A stretch of DNA of 64,000 nucleotides from Grammothele lineata (Eukaryota; Basidiomycota; Agaricomycetes; Polyporales; Polyporaceae): positions 1-64,000 of the forward strand of contig NDFF03000135.1 of NCBI GenBank assembly GCA_002150815.3, in the 5' to 3' direction. Position 1 is the stretch's first letter; every line of letters starts with the position of its first letter. The notes under the pieces were generated by a model, which saw only the letters and a program-made list of their open reading frames with translations, did not search any database and was not told where the DNA came from. This document shows positions 34,401 through 46,671 of the stretch, piece by piece. Made by a program: the position numbers and the translations under genes.

Positions 34401-35703
34401 AGACCATAAGTAGGCGACCAGATGTCCTCTTCGATGTCGTATAGATGGGGAATAGCGAGGAGCGAGGATTCATTCCGCGCAGAACGTGTGTTGGTCAGAA
34501 AGGCGTTTGGCTTAGAGTAGAAGTCAGCTCCATATTACGTTGCAGTGCAGCGAGTAGCCTACCTTGGGCGAGTCAGAGATGTATTTCTCGGCGAAAACCT
34601 TCAAGCCCTTAGCCCTGGCCTTGACCTCGATAATGGCCTGATCAACGTCCATGTCGATTCGTACCAGCTCGCCCATGCTAGCTTGGCAGACCTCGGCGAT
34701 CCTCTTGTTTACGAATTTCTCGTCCCATCGTTGAACGCTCATACATGTCTGCATGACTTCGTGAAGCACATTACCCCACACAAGGGCAGGCGTCACGTCC
34801 GACGTCGAGCGAATCATGTTGGCAAGGAGCGGCTTCCTGAGGCACTGAGATGTGTTGGACAGAGCCGTTGCGGTGATGAGGATGTCGGGATGGTGAATGA
34901 AGAAATTGTGTCTGGCCGACACAGAGATGGCCGCGCGGCCGCGTGACGAAGTCTCTGTCCATTCTCCCAGTATGTTGACAATGTCACCTTGAAACGGGGC
35001 ACATGGTATGAGCGAGAGCAATTCAAAGACGATGTATAAACGTACCGGGTGTGATTTCTGCATGTGTCCAGTCGTCCTGTAACGTAACTTGCCTCAACTC
35101 GTGGGAAGGCAACACCTGGACATCGAGAATCTAAAGGTGTGTTAAACATGGGCAGGGATAATTGGTCATAAACGGTGCAATTAATTACGGCTATACCTTG
35201 TGTAAGCGTTTATTGACGAATTCCACTCGCACGTCCCGGACCTCGCAGCGAGTGGCGAGGGGGCCCGTGGGTTTGTCATCGGAAACAGAATATCGAGAAC
35301 GCTGTGGAGAGATTAGATTTCAATGTTTCGTGAAAAGATCAGATATTACCTTGGGTTTCACAGGACTGCTCTTCTTGGGAGTCATGAAATCTGAGTTCAT
35401 GTCGTCCCAGTCCCAGTCTTCGGCACCATAGACAAGGGCATCGACGTCAACATGTTCCACGGCATGCACCACGAGGCGACGCTGTTGAGGAGAGACGTAT
35501 TTGAAATCATGACAGCGAGACGCGATGGGCGACTTGGCTAGCTTTTTGGCTCTCGAAGGAGTGCGAGGAGGCCCAGTCGCGACGGTCGTGACGCGTCGAC
35601 GTTGAGGGGACGGGAGCCCGCCGGGGGCCACGCTGTCGAGCTCAGCAAAGACATCATCGAGAAGGTTGCTCTCCTCAACCTCTGATCGAAAAACGGGAGG
35701 CAT
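31444..35703 (-). CDS. DNA2: DNA2, replication ATP-dependent helicase/nuclease
   Basis: Nuclease-helicase that processes Okazaki fragment flaps and resects broken DNA ends. The ATG at 35703 opens [19 protein letters not shown]. The RecB-type nuclease region is in the first half: the segment [15 protein letters not shown], then [14 protein letters not shown] and [19 protein letters not shown] with the catalytic acidic and Lys residues. The iron-sulphur cysteines appear as SQCLRKPLL plus [15 protein letters not shown]. The SF1 helicase domain has Walker [18 protein letters not shown], Walker [17 protein letters not shown], motif [14 protein letters not shown], and [19 protein letters not shown]; later motifs include [15 protein letters not shown] and [20 protein letters not shown]. 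The end is [10 protein letters not shown]. It has many short introns. Length and domain order match the family. Confidence 0.95.
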
Positions 35704-36112
35704 CGCTGGGTCTTCCTAGGTGAGCGTGTCGGGTGGTGAGGCAGGTGCTTGAAGCGCCCGCACGCCTCCAACGACGGGACGCGAGCGCGTTATTTGCATC
35801 TGCTTGCCCCGGTGGACGCGCTCACGTGCCCCGTCACGTCACACCAGACCCCCGGCGGCCCGGCCACCTCGTTCTCGTCTTCACCGCGCCCGAGCGATCC
35901 AGTTTCTACACGTAAGGGTAAGGGATCTACACAAACTCGCTTCATGTACAGTGCTTTACGTTCTCCTGAGCCGCGTTGGTGTCTGACTAGTGAATGCTGG
36001 CAGTATACGCACGCCCTATCATAGTAACATTATAGAATACATCCATAGTCATACCTCTGCAGGAAGCTCTGTGAGTGGAGGTCTTCGGAATATCAATTCA
36101 CAACTCACTATA
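35704..36112. other. Intergenic, DNA2 promoter
   Basis: About 410 bases between the DNA2 start and the WDR59 stop (both -). Open frames here are short and unrelated to known proteins. Confidence 0.5.
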
Positions 36113-39100
36113 TTAGCTAGATATCGGAACGATCGGAGATAGTACAATCATTCCGTTAGAAAACGGCTCGAATATGGGCTGCGCGCACACGCATCCACAG
36201 CCCGTGGCGCATGTCGGGTCGTCTCGTTCACGCCAGCACTTCATATGCGAGACATGGAGGCACCGGGAGCATGCATGATACAGCTCTGTGTAAGGCGTCA
36301 GCTGGCAATCTAAGCAGCTGCGCAGACTCATACGTACTCTTGATCGCCAACCGACAGATTGAACAGCGTATAGGCAGCCTGTTGCCACACTCGGAACAGA
36401 GTGTAGCCCCAACATCACCCGGATGACCGCAATTCTCGCATAAACGATGATAACCTAACGGAAAGTTAGTCACGCGAACAGCCTACCACAAACCCGGGTA
36501 GAGCGTACCAATAGGCGCAGTGTACAGCGTCGCCTCCGCAATCGTCGTATCCCAAGACAAGTCTCGGAGATCATCTTCGACTAGCTTCAACAACTCTACT
36601 CGCTTGTCGAGAAGTTGCCAAGCGAGTAGCATCTCAGCGTAGGCCAATACATGAGAGAGTAACTGCCCTCGAATATCTGGCTTCACGAGGGGCCTGCAAT
36701 AGAAGAAGCGCCTCATTAGCATGAGCTCACAGTCTGAAAGAATGGCACCCACTCTCGTAGGTCATCATCCGGGTCAGGCTGGAACACGATCTGCCGCTTC
36801 TCCGAGATGATCGACCGGCCGACTCGGACCACGTGTGAGAATGTCGGCGGCCGCTTCGAGCTCAGTGGAACGGCAGACGTTAACGTCTCCGACTCCCACG
36901 ACGACTTTATGGGCGAGTTCGGTAACTGGCGGCCGGAATCGGTCTTGAGAATAGCCCGACGACTCGCGACAGATCCTGCATGCTTCGTGCTCTCCGGGGT
37001 GCCATCCGCACTTCCACGGACGCCTTGGACAAGGGTTAGTGACGTTATAAAATCCTAAATGAGGGCGTTGATATACCTGAGACTAGCTGTCTCACGTTGA
37101 GCAGGCTAGACCACGACCCTGACCCCTTTGAAGATGGCGAGTTAGGCACAGGATACGTCCCTGGAGTCATCGTAGGTGTTGCTGGAGTTGAGAGGCTTGG
37201 GGAGTAGGAGCTGCTTTGACGAATCCTCGGTCGGTGAGGATCGAAGTACTCCAGACTGATCTTGCGAGTTGCAATGGCGCTAGGGGATGGCGTCGTGGGC
37301 AATGATCCTCTTTTCTCCTCCGATTTCTCTGAGGAGGTCGTTAGTCTACGGCGCGTAAAATTAGGCAGAATTGATGGATCTACCTTGAGGAAATGTTTTG
37401 AGCAAAAAGACTGATAGAAACACTAGCATATGAATGTCCTTCTCCGCGAGCATCTCATCATATCTGTCAACGAAACTCAGCGAACATTAGAATCTCGAAG
37501 GGAAGCAGCACTCACAATCTCGTCGCCAATTTGACAAGTAGCGAGTCGTCCTCTCCTCTCATTGAAACCGCGTCCCGCGCTGAACGCCGCTTCGCAAGCA
37601 CCATCATCATCCTGAACGCCCTCTCGTGATCACTCCTTCCCAAGAACTTCGCGACGCCAGCGTTCACCCTCCATACCTCCTCCATCTCCTTCGCCCCCTC
37701 GCCTCCCGTCCCCCTCATCACGTAGCGCGCTGCAGCCTCCGGGTCCGGAACACCTAGTACGCCCTCCGTGCCCTTGATAAACACGCTGCTCCTTCGCATC
37801 TGCAGCAACGCATAGTTGCTGTTCCCCTCCTCCACCGTATGCCTCGAGTTATCCGACACCCTCCGCGGCCCACCCCCACCAGCACTCCCTGGGGGAATGG
37901 CGTGCGGAGAATGTGAGAACGTGAATAGGTTGTCCATAATCCGGAGGACGTTCGGGGCAGGACCGCCGCTGCTCCCTTCGTCGCCGCGCTTGCGTTCGCT
38001 CGAGATCGATTTGCGGTCGTGAGCGGCGGAGCTGAGCCGCTTGACGGCGTCGGAGAGCAGAGCAGGGGATTGGAACAGGCGAGGTGGTGCGTCGGGCGCG
38101 CGTGAGGTAATGGAGGGTGATACGGAGATCTCGCGGTATGGGTTGCGGACGATGCGAGGAGGCGCTCTAAAGAAGCATACGAGCTGGCCTGTAGCAAGGT
38201 TGAATGAAGATATTGGCTTCGTAGGAGCAAGACAACATACCATTCGGACCAAAAACACCCTGAGATGTCCTCGGCTCAGCTAGATTCTTGTCTCCTCGCA
38301 ATACTGACGACGCAGGATCGCCCGTCCTCGCTGGCGCGGCCTCGTCTTCCGATGACGACCCCGAATCAAGGATGACACCACGTGCACTGTCTTCAAGTTG
38401 ATCCCCAAACAGAAGGAATCGTAGACACTTCTCCAGGCATGGCCGTTGTTTCTCTCGCAGGTCGCGAAGCCTACGCAGTATGAACGCGCGTTGTTTCATG
38501 GATATAAGAGGTGTCCGTTCCAAGTCGATCGTAGGGATACCGTCAGGATACTTGGCTTGGGGATATTCTCGCGGGAACGTGAAGGTGATGCGGAGGAAGA
38601 CTGAAGTTGACTCTCCCCATGGACCTTGCAGCCCAAACGTACATGTCCGCTTCTTGTTGCTAAAATCGGCCTGGACGACATTGTGAGATACAGCAGTCGC
38701 ACATTAAAAGATGCACTCACTTTCTCGAGTTTGAGCTTTGGGTTGTTCAACTTCTGAACGACGGCGGTGATTCTAGACACCGTCGTGTCAGTGTACAAGC
38801 ATGAAGCCATCGCTGCGAAGACGTACTCTTCCTGAAGCGAAGGAACAGGATCCTCCTCTCCCTTTTCCCTACTCATACTCCTCTCCCTCGTCCTTGAAAA
38901 CGCCTGCGACGCCGAACGGTCCAACAACGATGGCGGCCGACTCTTTGACCCAATCCTTGAAGCTTCTCCGCTGTCGCCCCTACTGCCTGGGCCTCCGCTG
39001 CCGTCGCGAGGCCCGCGGACCTTGAGCTTCGTGAGCCACTCGTACGCCCCGATCTGCGCCGAGCGCCCGCCCGCCAACGGACCACGACTCATCGTCCCCA

Positions 39101-40964
39101 AGTTACCGCCGTCCTTCACGCTCGTCGCCGCGCCCGGAATGATCATCGGCTTAGATCGCTGTGGCGTCTCGAAACCTGGTCGGACTGTGTCTGCGGTCTT
39201 CCTCCTCGCAGTCGAATCTCGTGGAGCGAATCGAACGGGCCGATGTAATGGCGGCGCTCTGACTTCGGCGAGGATCCCACGGGTGCCGACCGGAGCAGAG
39301 AGTTTGGGCGGCAAGTCGTTGTTCATGGGCAGATTGCTGAACGAGACTTTCGAATTCCTGCGGTGAGGCGGCACAACCATAGTCCGGGTTGGCGTGGTTC
39401 CTGCTTTCTACATGTTGCAATGAGCGTTGGCGATCACTTACTAAGCCATCGTGAACGAACCTGGATTACTTCTGTGTCCACCGGCCAGAAGCGGAGAGTC
39501 TTGTCCTTCGACCACGTTATAAGCTGGAACTCTGAGTTGTCTGATATGCGATGTCAGCAGTACATCAGTCAGTCGACAATGAGGCAAACCTTTGCCACCC
39601 CTTCTCCAAACGAACTCCTTGACGACATCCGTATGTCCGTCAAACTTTTCCACCGGTTCTGTCGGGTCCTCATGAACATACATCTCCAGCGTCGTTTCGC
39701 CCCTTTGAGGTAGACTGAGGACACCCTGACCAAATGGAAGGTCTCGAGCACGCCACACGGGATATGAAGTATTAATGGTAACATTCGGAGTGGCATGTTG
39801 AGTATCCCAAATCTTGATCGTCTTGTCTAGCGAGCATGTCACAAGCTCGTTGCGGCGATCATGTGCCCAGTCGATACCGTAGATCTTAGCATCGTGAGCA
39901 CGAATACTCTGGATGGGCAAAGATCCTTTCTGGACAGGAAAAATGAATTAGCTGATGTTTCGGGAGACAGACACTATGATCATACTCGTCGATCCCAAAT
40001 CAGGACCTCGTTGCCGTGAGAGGAGGCAAGGATGTTGCCATCCACTCGATTCCATTTCACTTGCGTGCCAGCAGCTTAAACAACTCTACGTCAACTATGC
40101 CATCAAACCTCTTCAGTAAGTATGGCTCACGTCCAAATGCGCATAAACCTGTTCAACAGACATTCAATCATCAATTATGTATCGTTGAAGGACGACAGGG
40201 CTCACCCATGATCGGCTTCTGTACCGTACGCAAATCCCAGGCCCATTGCCAAGAGTCTATTCCTGTACTTATGACGACATCTGGCTCGATGGTATGCCAA
40301 TTGATATCCGTAATAGCGCGATAGTGGGACCGCAGGACATGCTCAATTGATGTTCGACCACTCAAGAGCAAGTTCCAAATGAGCCTGCACATCGCTGAGT
40401 ACACACAGGGGATTTTCAACGATCCAGCAACTCACAGTTTCTCACTTGATGTTGAAACAATGTACTCGTTATGGGTAGGGTGCGGGTTCCATTGTACGTC
40501 GGCAACATCCCAAGTTCCACCTTGAGGTAGGAAACTATACGTCGTATAAGCGCTGCTGAAGTCTAAGTCGGGTGTAACTTACCGAGGAACGTGGGATAGT
40601 GTCTCTAGATCAATGATAAACAGACCCTTCCGACTGAATACACATCAAAATGAGCTATATGCGCAACATAGTGGTTCAGACGTGCGTACGAAGCCAGAAC
40701 AACGTCCCTATGGTCGGGACTAATACTCATCTGTCCCGCTACCAGTCAGCCCGCCTCTTCATGCAAAGCTATACCGACCGTTGCGAGACTCACATTCCCG
40801 ACCGCATCTCCCATGAGCTCCCGCATGTCTATCTCGGATTTCAGCCTGAGGTTTGTGCCATCTTCTGGTGAGGACGGTTCGACTTCTGGACGAATAGTCG
40901 TCGCCGCGGATGCAGGCATTCCTGGGAACGGAGAAGGCCCCGTATTATACCGTTCGTCCATCAC
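36113..40964 (-). CDS. MTC5: WDR59/Mtc5, GATOR2 (SEACAT) complex subunit
   Basis: Vacuole-associated nutrient-signalling protein that relieves inhibition of TORC1. The start is MMDERYNTGPSPFPG (40964). The N-terminal WD40 repeats include SEKLLIWNLLLSGRTSIEH, DINWHTIEPDVVISTGID, GIDWAHDRRNELVTCSLD and KTIKIWDTQ. The family segment PVWRARDLPFGQGVLSLPQR follows. The RWD domain lies around 38,500-38,830 (EEYVFAAMASCLYT to CLEKCLRFLLFGDQ). A long Ser/Arg-rich linker comes before it and the helical repeat region after it. The zinc-binding C-terminus has CENCGHPGDVGATLC, CGNRLPIRCSICR and HACSRCLHVSHMKCW, and stops at 36113. Size and order fit WDR59. Divergent from IES6. Confidence 0.93.
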
Positions 40965-41303
40965 ATTTCAGATTTACGTCCCGAGGGAGGCTAAGACGGC
41001 AGATTTGCGTAAACGGGGGCGGACGATAGAGGCCAGAGAGGGTCGGCCGAGCCGGAACGGTCAGGTGGGTGATTTCTTGCAAGGCGAAATCAGGGCAGAA
41101 GAGTACGTAGCCGATACCCGAAAGTAGTCGACGAGGGCGGTCTCAAGTGAAGTGCGAGTTGAGAGCTGTTGAGAGAGCCGCGAACGCGCCTCGTCTTCCG
41201 GCTCAGCGGCCCGCGACGCGTTTCCCCGCGGGCCCGCAAGGCGAAACGGCAGTCCCCTGTCCCTTGCCGTTCGTCCACCATCCCTCATCCGACGTTCGAC
41301 GTC
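40965..41303. other. Divergent promoter, WDR59 and IES6
   Basis: 339 GC-rich bases between divergent starts. No gene is supported. Confidence 0.5.
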
Positions 41304-42091
41304 ATGTAGGGCACCAGTTCTCTCCTCAACGTCGCTCATAGCTCACCATTGTAACTACAGGCCACCCAAGGGCGCTGGCAAACGCAAGAACACAGTCGTC
41401 TACAGCGACGACTCCCCCACCCCGCCCGTTCCTGTATGTTCTCCCGTTGGCCGAAATGTATACTTGTCGTATCTCACCGTATAGCATAGACATTGGCCGA
41501 ACAATTATCCTACTTGCAATACGGCCGGCCATTCAAGAACCCGAATTATACCAAGAATATCAACCGGCGCACTAAGAATCTGAAGGCAGTCCTCACCCAA
41601 GAACGCGAGCGGGAGAAGAACGAGCGGGAACGGAGAAGGCAGGAGAAGGAGGAGAAGGAGGAGAGTATGGATGTTGATGGACAGCCCCAAGCTTCAGAAG
41701 ATGCGGTCCCAGAAGAAGACCTCCCCACTTGTGAGTTGACTCTCGGTTATCGTCCTATAGCTTGCATAGTTGATGCGCGTGGCAGACGCGTCTATTGAGG
41801 CACCTCCTTCTGTGCTTCCCCAAAGGAGATATTGTGATATCACAGGCTTAGAGGTACGGCACATCGTTCTACCAAAGCAACGCACTTGCTCATACCGACC
41901 CCCACCAGGGCCCTTATACAGACCCTGCCACCGGTTTGCGGTACCATGACAAGAGCATCTATGAGCTAATCAAGGGCCTTGTAAGCTAACATTTCTCATA
42001 ACTATTCCAACTCTAATCTCATCTATATCAGAGTGCCACCGCCGCGAAAGATTACCTTTCTGCTCGTGGCGTGAATCCTATCGTCAAATAG
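41304..42091 (+). CDS. IES6: IES6/INO80C, INO80 chromatin-remodelling subunit
   Basis: Small subunit of the INO80 remodeller that, with Arp5, couples ATPase activity to nucleosome sliding. Exons: 41304-41305, 41361-41433, 41490-41730, 41786-41853, 41909-41980 and 42032-42091; phases agree and give 171 residues. The first two bases of the start codon (AT) are separated from its G by a 55-base GTAGGG...ACAG intron. With this join the protein starts MPPKGAGKRKNTVVYSDDSP. Core sequences are QLSYLQYGRPFKNPNYTKN and the YL1 C-terminal domain QRRYCDITGLEGPYTDPATG, ending LSARGVNPIVK. A Glu/Arg-rich helix lies in the middle. If the split start is wrong, no other in-frame ATG precedes the conserved core in exon 2. 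Confidence 0.9.
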
Positions 42092-42526
42092 GAAACCCCT
42101 GGAGGTGTATATGTACTGTATCGCTACTTTGCTGGATATTCGTGTACGCTTTCGTTTGCTGTTCTTGACCTCTGTTATACCTGCGGCATGTCCTGGTGCT
42201 GTGTCTGCCAACGTTTTGGCCATGGCATCCCTGATGTTTTAAGTGTACGACTACGATAGCTCCCATGCGCGTCGCAGCCGACCTCGTTCAACGTCCATAC
42301 TGAACAACTGTGCCCGTAGCCATCAGCTCGCTCGCCGGCCGTCTGAACGTCCGTACGGTCCGCTCCTCCCGTGCCGATGTCTGCCCGGATTTCACGGACC
42401 AGAAGAAATTTGGTAGACGCTCGTTTCGCACTCGATCACACTCGCGCGCCCGGCACCAGAAGCATTCACCTCTCCTTGAGCTCTGCTCTCCCGCATTTCT
42501 TCTTCATTCTCCACCCCTAGTCTGAA
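42092..42526. other. Intergenic between IES6 and PUF6
   Basis: About 435 bases, same strand on both sides. It holds the IES6 3' UTR and PUF6 promoter; nothing else was recognised. Confidence 0.5.
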
Positions 42527-44883
42527 ATGCCCACATCGACGCAAAAACCGAACAAAAAGCGCTCTGCGCCCGCCCAGTCTGGTCCGAAAGCAAAGAAGCC
42601 TCACCTCGAAACCGCGCCGGAGCCTAAAGGCAAGAAACGCAGCAGACCTGTGACCGTTGCTGTCCAGGACAGCGACGGCGAGAGCTCAGATGCGGGTTCT
42701 GAAGGCGACTTCCCCGAGGAAGACGAGCTAGAGGCAGAAGTTGAGGAGGATGCGGCGGATGAGATGGACGTTACGGAGCCCAAGAATCCCAACGGTAAGA
42801 TCTTATGCTCCCATTCGTCTTTACGCACTAACATGCAATCGACATAGCTGCGCGCGAGTCCCACAAAGCTCAGCGCGCCCTCCTCGAGCAACGAAAGGCC
42901 GCAAAGCCCCATTCTGTCCTCCTTGCAGACGCAAAACGCGCATGGACTCTTGCCCGACAGAAGAACCTCTCGAAAGAGGAGCGCACCAAGCATATTCACG
43001 CGCTCATGGACATAATCCGTGGCAATATCAAGGATATCGTCTTCAAGCATGACGCGAGCCGCATTGTGCAGACGGCAGTGAAGTGGGGTGGGCAGAAAGA
43101 GCGGAATGAAATCGCCGAGGAGCTCAAGGGCAAATACAGGGAGCTCGCGCAGAGCAAGTACTCCAAGGTACGTTATCTAGCCACTGCACGTATAAATCTA
43201 GCTTTGCCTAATCTTTTCTTTCTAGTTCCTTGTCACCAAGCTAATCCGCCTCTGCGCAAAATACCGTCCCATCATCATCCGCGAGTTCCAGGGCCTTGTC
43301 CTCCGCTTGCTCCTTCACCGCGAAGCATCAGGAGTGCTCGCGGACGCTTTCGAGCTTTACGCCAATGCGTATGAGCGCTCCATTCTGATCCGCGATTTCT
43401 ACGGCAAGGAAGCAAACCTGTTCACGGTTACGGCTGGGAGCGACGAGGAGAAGGAGCGTTCGAAGCGCGGGTTGAAGGGGCTCGTTGAGGGGCTCGAGAG
43501 TGATCGGAGAAAGCGCGTGCTCTCATCATTGAAGGATAACTTGGTCACCATGTAAGTGCTCTCTCTGTCAGTAAGTTCGCTCGGAGCTCTGACATTTTCT
43601 TAGCTTCAACAACTCGGACAAGGGTGCGGTAGCGCACGCGATCGTTCATCGCGCGCTATGGGAGTATCTGTCGGTTGTAGCCGAGATGGACGACGAAGTC
43701 GAGGCCGAGAAGCTCCGCCGTGAGATGTTCGAGACGTACGTCCTCTCCGCGACCTTCCACGTCCGTTCATTCACATTTTGCTCGAAGATGTCAAGACGTA
43801 CTCGCAGAGATGGTCCATACAAAAGATGGGAGTCGTGTTGTCCGGGAATTCACTGCTTGGGGAACCGCCAAGGTATGTCTCTCGATGTGTTGTAGATGTA
43901 TCCAATCTAACATCATATTTCAGGACAGGAAGCAGATTGTCAAGGCTATCAAGCCACACGTCGAACGTATGTGCAAAGACGACGAAGCGCAACTCGTCCT
44001 TTTCACCGCCTTGGACGTCATTGAGTAAGACTCTTTTTCCACGAACTCCTCTAGCGGGACCTCATCATTCTCTAGTGACACGAAACTTACCATCAAGTCT
44101 TTGGTCTCGGACATCGTCGCGGCTGCCCCTTCATTATACACGACCTCTCAAGGGAGACGTTCCCTGTTCTACCTCGTCGCGCCACGAACACGACGCCACT
44201 TCACCCCATCCCAAATCGCGACACTTGCCGAGACAGACTCCACCCGAGCAAAGACTAGCAAGAAGGATGATGCTCTCCGGGAGTCAGAAATACGCAAAGC
44301 GGCTAGCGAAGGCCTGCTCGCTTGGATAGCGGAGAAGGGCGTCGACGTCTCAAGAGACACCGGTGGGAGCTTGGTCGTGGGCGAAGTGATGTTAGAAGGT
44401 GACGGCGGTAAGTTCTCGTGGCCTCCTAAGTCATCCCTTGGCTCATAGATCCGTTCGTCTTCAGATAAATCTACCCCCTCTGACACCCTCCTTGCCGCCC
44501 TTGCTGTGCCCTATCCCTCATCCGACCCTTCCTCTCCACATCCCATCTCCCTCCCTCACACCTCCCGCCTATACAAACTACTCCTCCAAGGAGGACACTT
44601 CTCCCAGACAACACGCACTGTGGAGCGCTCCTCACGCTTCTCTGCCTCTGATTTCGCAGCACGCTTCGTAAAGCACGTCGGCCGCGACGTCACCATCGCG
44701 CTCGCGCGGGGTGAGGGCGCGTTCGTGGTCGCAGCGCTGTGTGAGCAGCTCGCCTCGGCCGATGCGGATGATGTCTCCCGGACGACTGTGAAGGGCTGGT
44801 TCGATACGAAGACCAGGAAATCGATCAAGGATGCTGATGGCAAGGGCGTCAGGGTGTTGCTAGAGAGCTTGGAGAAGCTGTAG
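42527..44883 (+). CDS. PUF6: PUF6/PUM3 (Puf-A), ribosome-biogenesis Pumilio-like protein
   Basis: Nucleolar RNA-binding protein of the Puf-A type, which binds double-stranded RNA and DNA and in yeast acts in 60S ribosome maturation and ASH1 mRNA control. The start MPTSTQKPNKKRSAPAQ is followed by a Lys-rich and then acidic head. The repeat region shows MDIIRGNIKDIVFKHDASRI, VQTAVKWGGQKERNEIAEEL, YSKFLVTKLIRLCAKY, FNNSDKGAVAHAIVHRALWE, MVHTKDGSRVVREFTAWGTA, and QGRRSLFYLVAPRTRRHFTP. The C-terminus includes FVKHVGRDVTIALARGEGAF and VKGWFDTKTRKSIKDADGKG, ending VRVLLESLEKL. Six or so short introns; the last donor joins to encode EGDGDKSTP. Full length for the family. Confidence 0.95.
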
Positions 44884-45290
44884 TGTCCCTATTCTACGCT
44901 CTGGCCTGCTACGTGGTTGATGCTATGCCATGCTCTGTTTCATTTAGGTGGTTGACGCAACTTAATGCATGTGAATGAGTGGCGCTATTAAGACAGACTC
45001 TGTGCTGTTCAACTTTAAGCAACGCTTGAGGGACAAAACCGTGCCGTATTGTTCTCATCCACAATGGTTTTAGCATTCGACAACCGCACCCCAGCGGTCG
45101 AAACACGCCACTTGGTAAGGCTTTGTTTTATTGACGGCCAAAGCGGGAAAGCCGCTGCGCTCACTGTCCCTTTGGTCTGTCAAGCACGGACCGTCCTCAC
45201 TCCTATAAGGCGTTGCAGCATCTTCGTCGATTCACCTCCGACCCGCACCTCTCGTCCCGTCACCACCCATCTCTTCACGTCCTACCCTCG
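44884..45290. other. Intergenic between PUF6 and unknown gene
   Basis: About 410 bases; no gene seen. Probably the PUF6 3' UTR and the promoter of the next plus-strand gene. Confidence 0.5.
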
Positions 45291-46530
45291 ATGCCTCCTT
45301 TCGCCCATGCGCTCATCCCCTCCGGGTCCCTGCTGGGACCAACGTTCAGCGAGGTGATCCCAACCACCGAGGAGGACCCGGAGCCGCTCCCGTGGTACGC
45401 GTTGCAAGCATACCTCGCCCCACTCATCGTCCAACCGCCAGCGCCGCCTGTGCGGGTGTATGCCCCGAGGTGGAACAACGTCGACAACCTCAACTGCGAT
45501 CCGGGGCACGAGCGCAGGGCGCGGAACGCCACCGTCTTGGATCCCGGGTTGGTCCTACAGGTTCATGAGGAAGCAAGGAAATGTAAGTCGATCGTCATGC
45601 GCTGGCCACCTCTCCTCGCGCGCTGACCACCTCTTGTGCTCCACCGTCCCGCCCTCGCAGTTATCGAGGAATACAAGGATGAGTTCCGCGCCCACCGCAG
45701 GAACCACGCGCTGACGATGCCGTGCCCGAACTTCCGCCTGCTCGGGAGCGAGGCGCTCCAAAAGCTGGTAATCAGCACCGAGGGCGAGTTCCTGCACGCC
45801 CTGCGCTACTTCGCGCTCGACACCGCCGCGGAGGTCATCCGCACCATCGAGCGGCGCCAGTTCGACGAGGAGGACCTGAACTACGTCCGTTACGGCATCA
45901 CGGACCCGAACACGAACAAGGCGCGGTGGCACATGTACACGTTCAACGATAGGACTGTCCCAAAATCTACCGTATGCTGCTCTCTCCCAAGTACGTATAT
46001 GTGGCTGACCTGATGCTTTGCGGCAGGGGGATGACCCTCTCCGTCCGGGGGTCGTTGTTCTCGCCATCCCGCCTTGGGATTTCGGTTCGGGCGACTTCGA
46101 GTTGTTCGCTATGGACCGCGACGTACGTCCCTTACGCCGACGCTATCGTCCAATAGAATCTAACGATATCCATGCCCGTAGTTCAAACCAGGGTGCTTTG
46201 ACAGAGATGAATACGATCTATGGTCTAACTGGTTCCGGTTGTGGGCGTTGGTTTACGACACCTGCAAGCGTTGTGGTTTCCGGTGGTTCGTCGTGACCAA
46301 CTACACTAAGTGGGTTTTCGGGACTTGGAGCTACGGTATGTGCCCATCACTGCGTTGTCCGTACCTCGTCGTGTTTAATTGACGTCACATCTTCCAGATT
46401 TCAGCTCGGCAAGGGTGTTGCCCGAGATGGCTTTTGACGAGACCCACGATATGTCTGTCCTCACCATGCTCGTCTTCTGGACGATGAATGCGTGGAAGTT
46501 CAGGAACTTGTGGATCTTACCTAACTAACC
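45291..46530 (+). CDS. Unknown fungal protein, family member 2
   Basis: Same block as the protein at 28,355: DTCKRCGFRWFVVTNYTKW running into VFGTWSY, compared with QWLVVTNCKTWIFGTL. The ATG at 45291 opens MPPFAHALIPSGSLLGPTFS. Exon 1 ends at 45581 (GTAAGT), exon 2 starts at 45661, and later introns fall near 45,974, 46,123 and 46,336. Other segments: RWNNVDNLNCDPGHERRARN, IRTIERRQFDEEDLNYVRYG, and MSVLTMLVFWTMNAWK near the end. The 3' end is uncertain: direct reading stops at about 46,530 (after FRNLWILPN), while a GT...AG join (about 46,500-46,556) would extend the frame past 46,600. No recognised domain, signal peptide or catalytic motif. Confidence 0.75.
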
Positions 46531-46671
46531 ACCACTTCCTTATAGGACAATTTGTAAGTATGCAATTGCTCTGGGCTTGCGAAATCGATGGCTCCTTCGA
46601 GAAGTTATTTCCTTTGTTATCTGTACTGTCACTGCCATAGAATTATCATACACGGCCGCGTCTTCCTCTCA

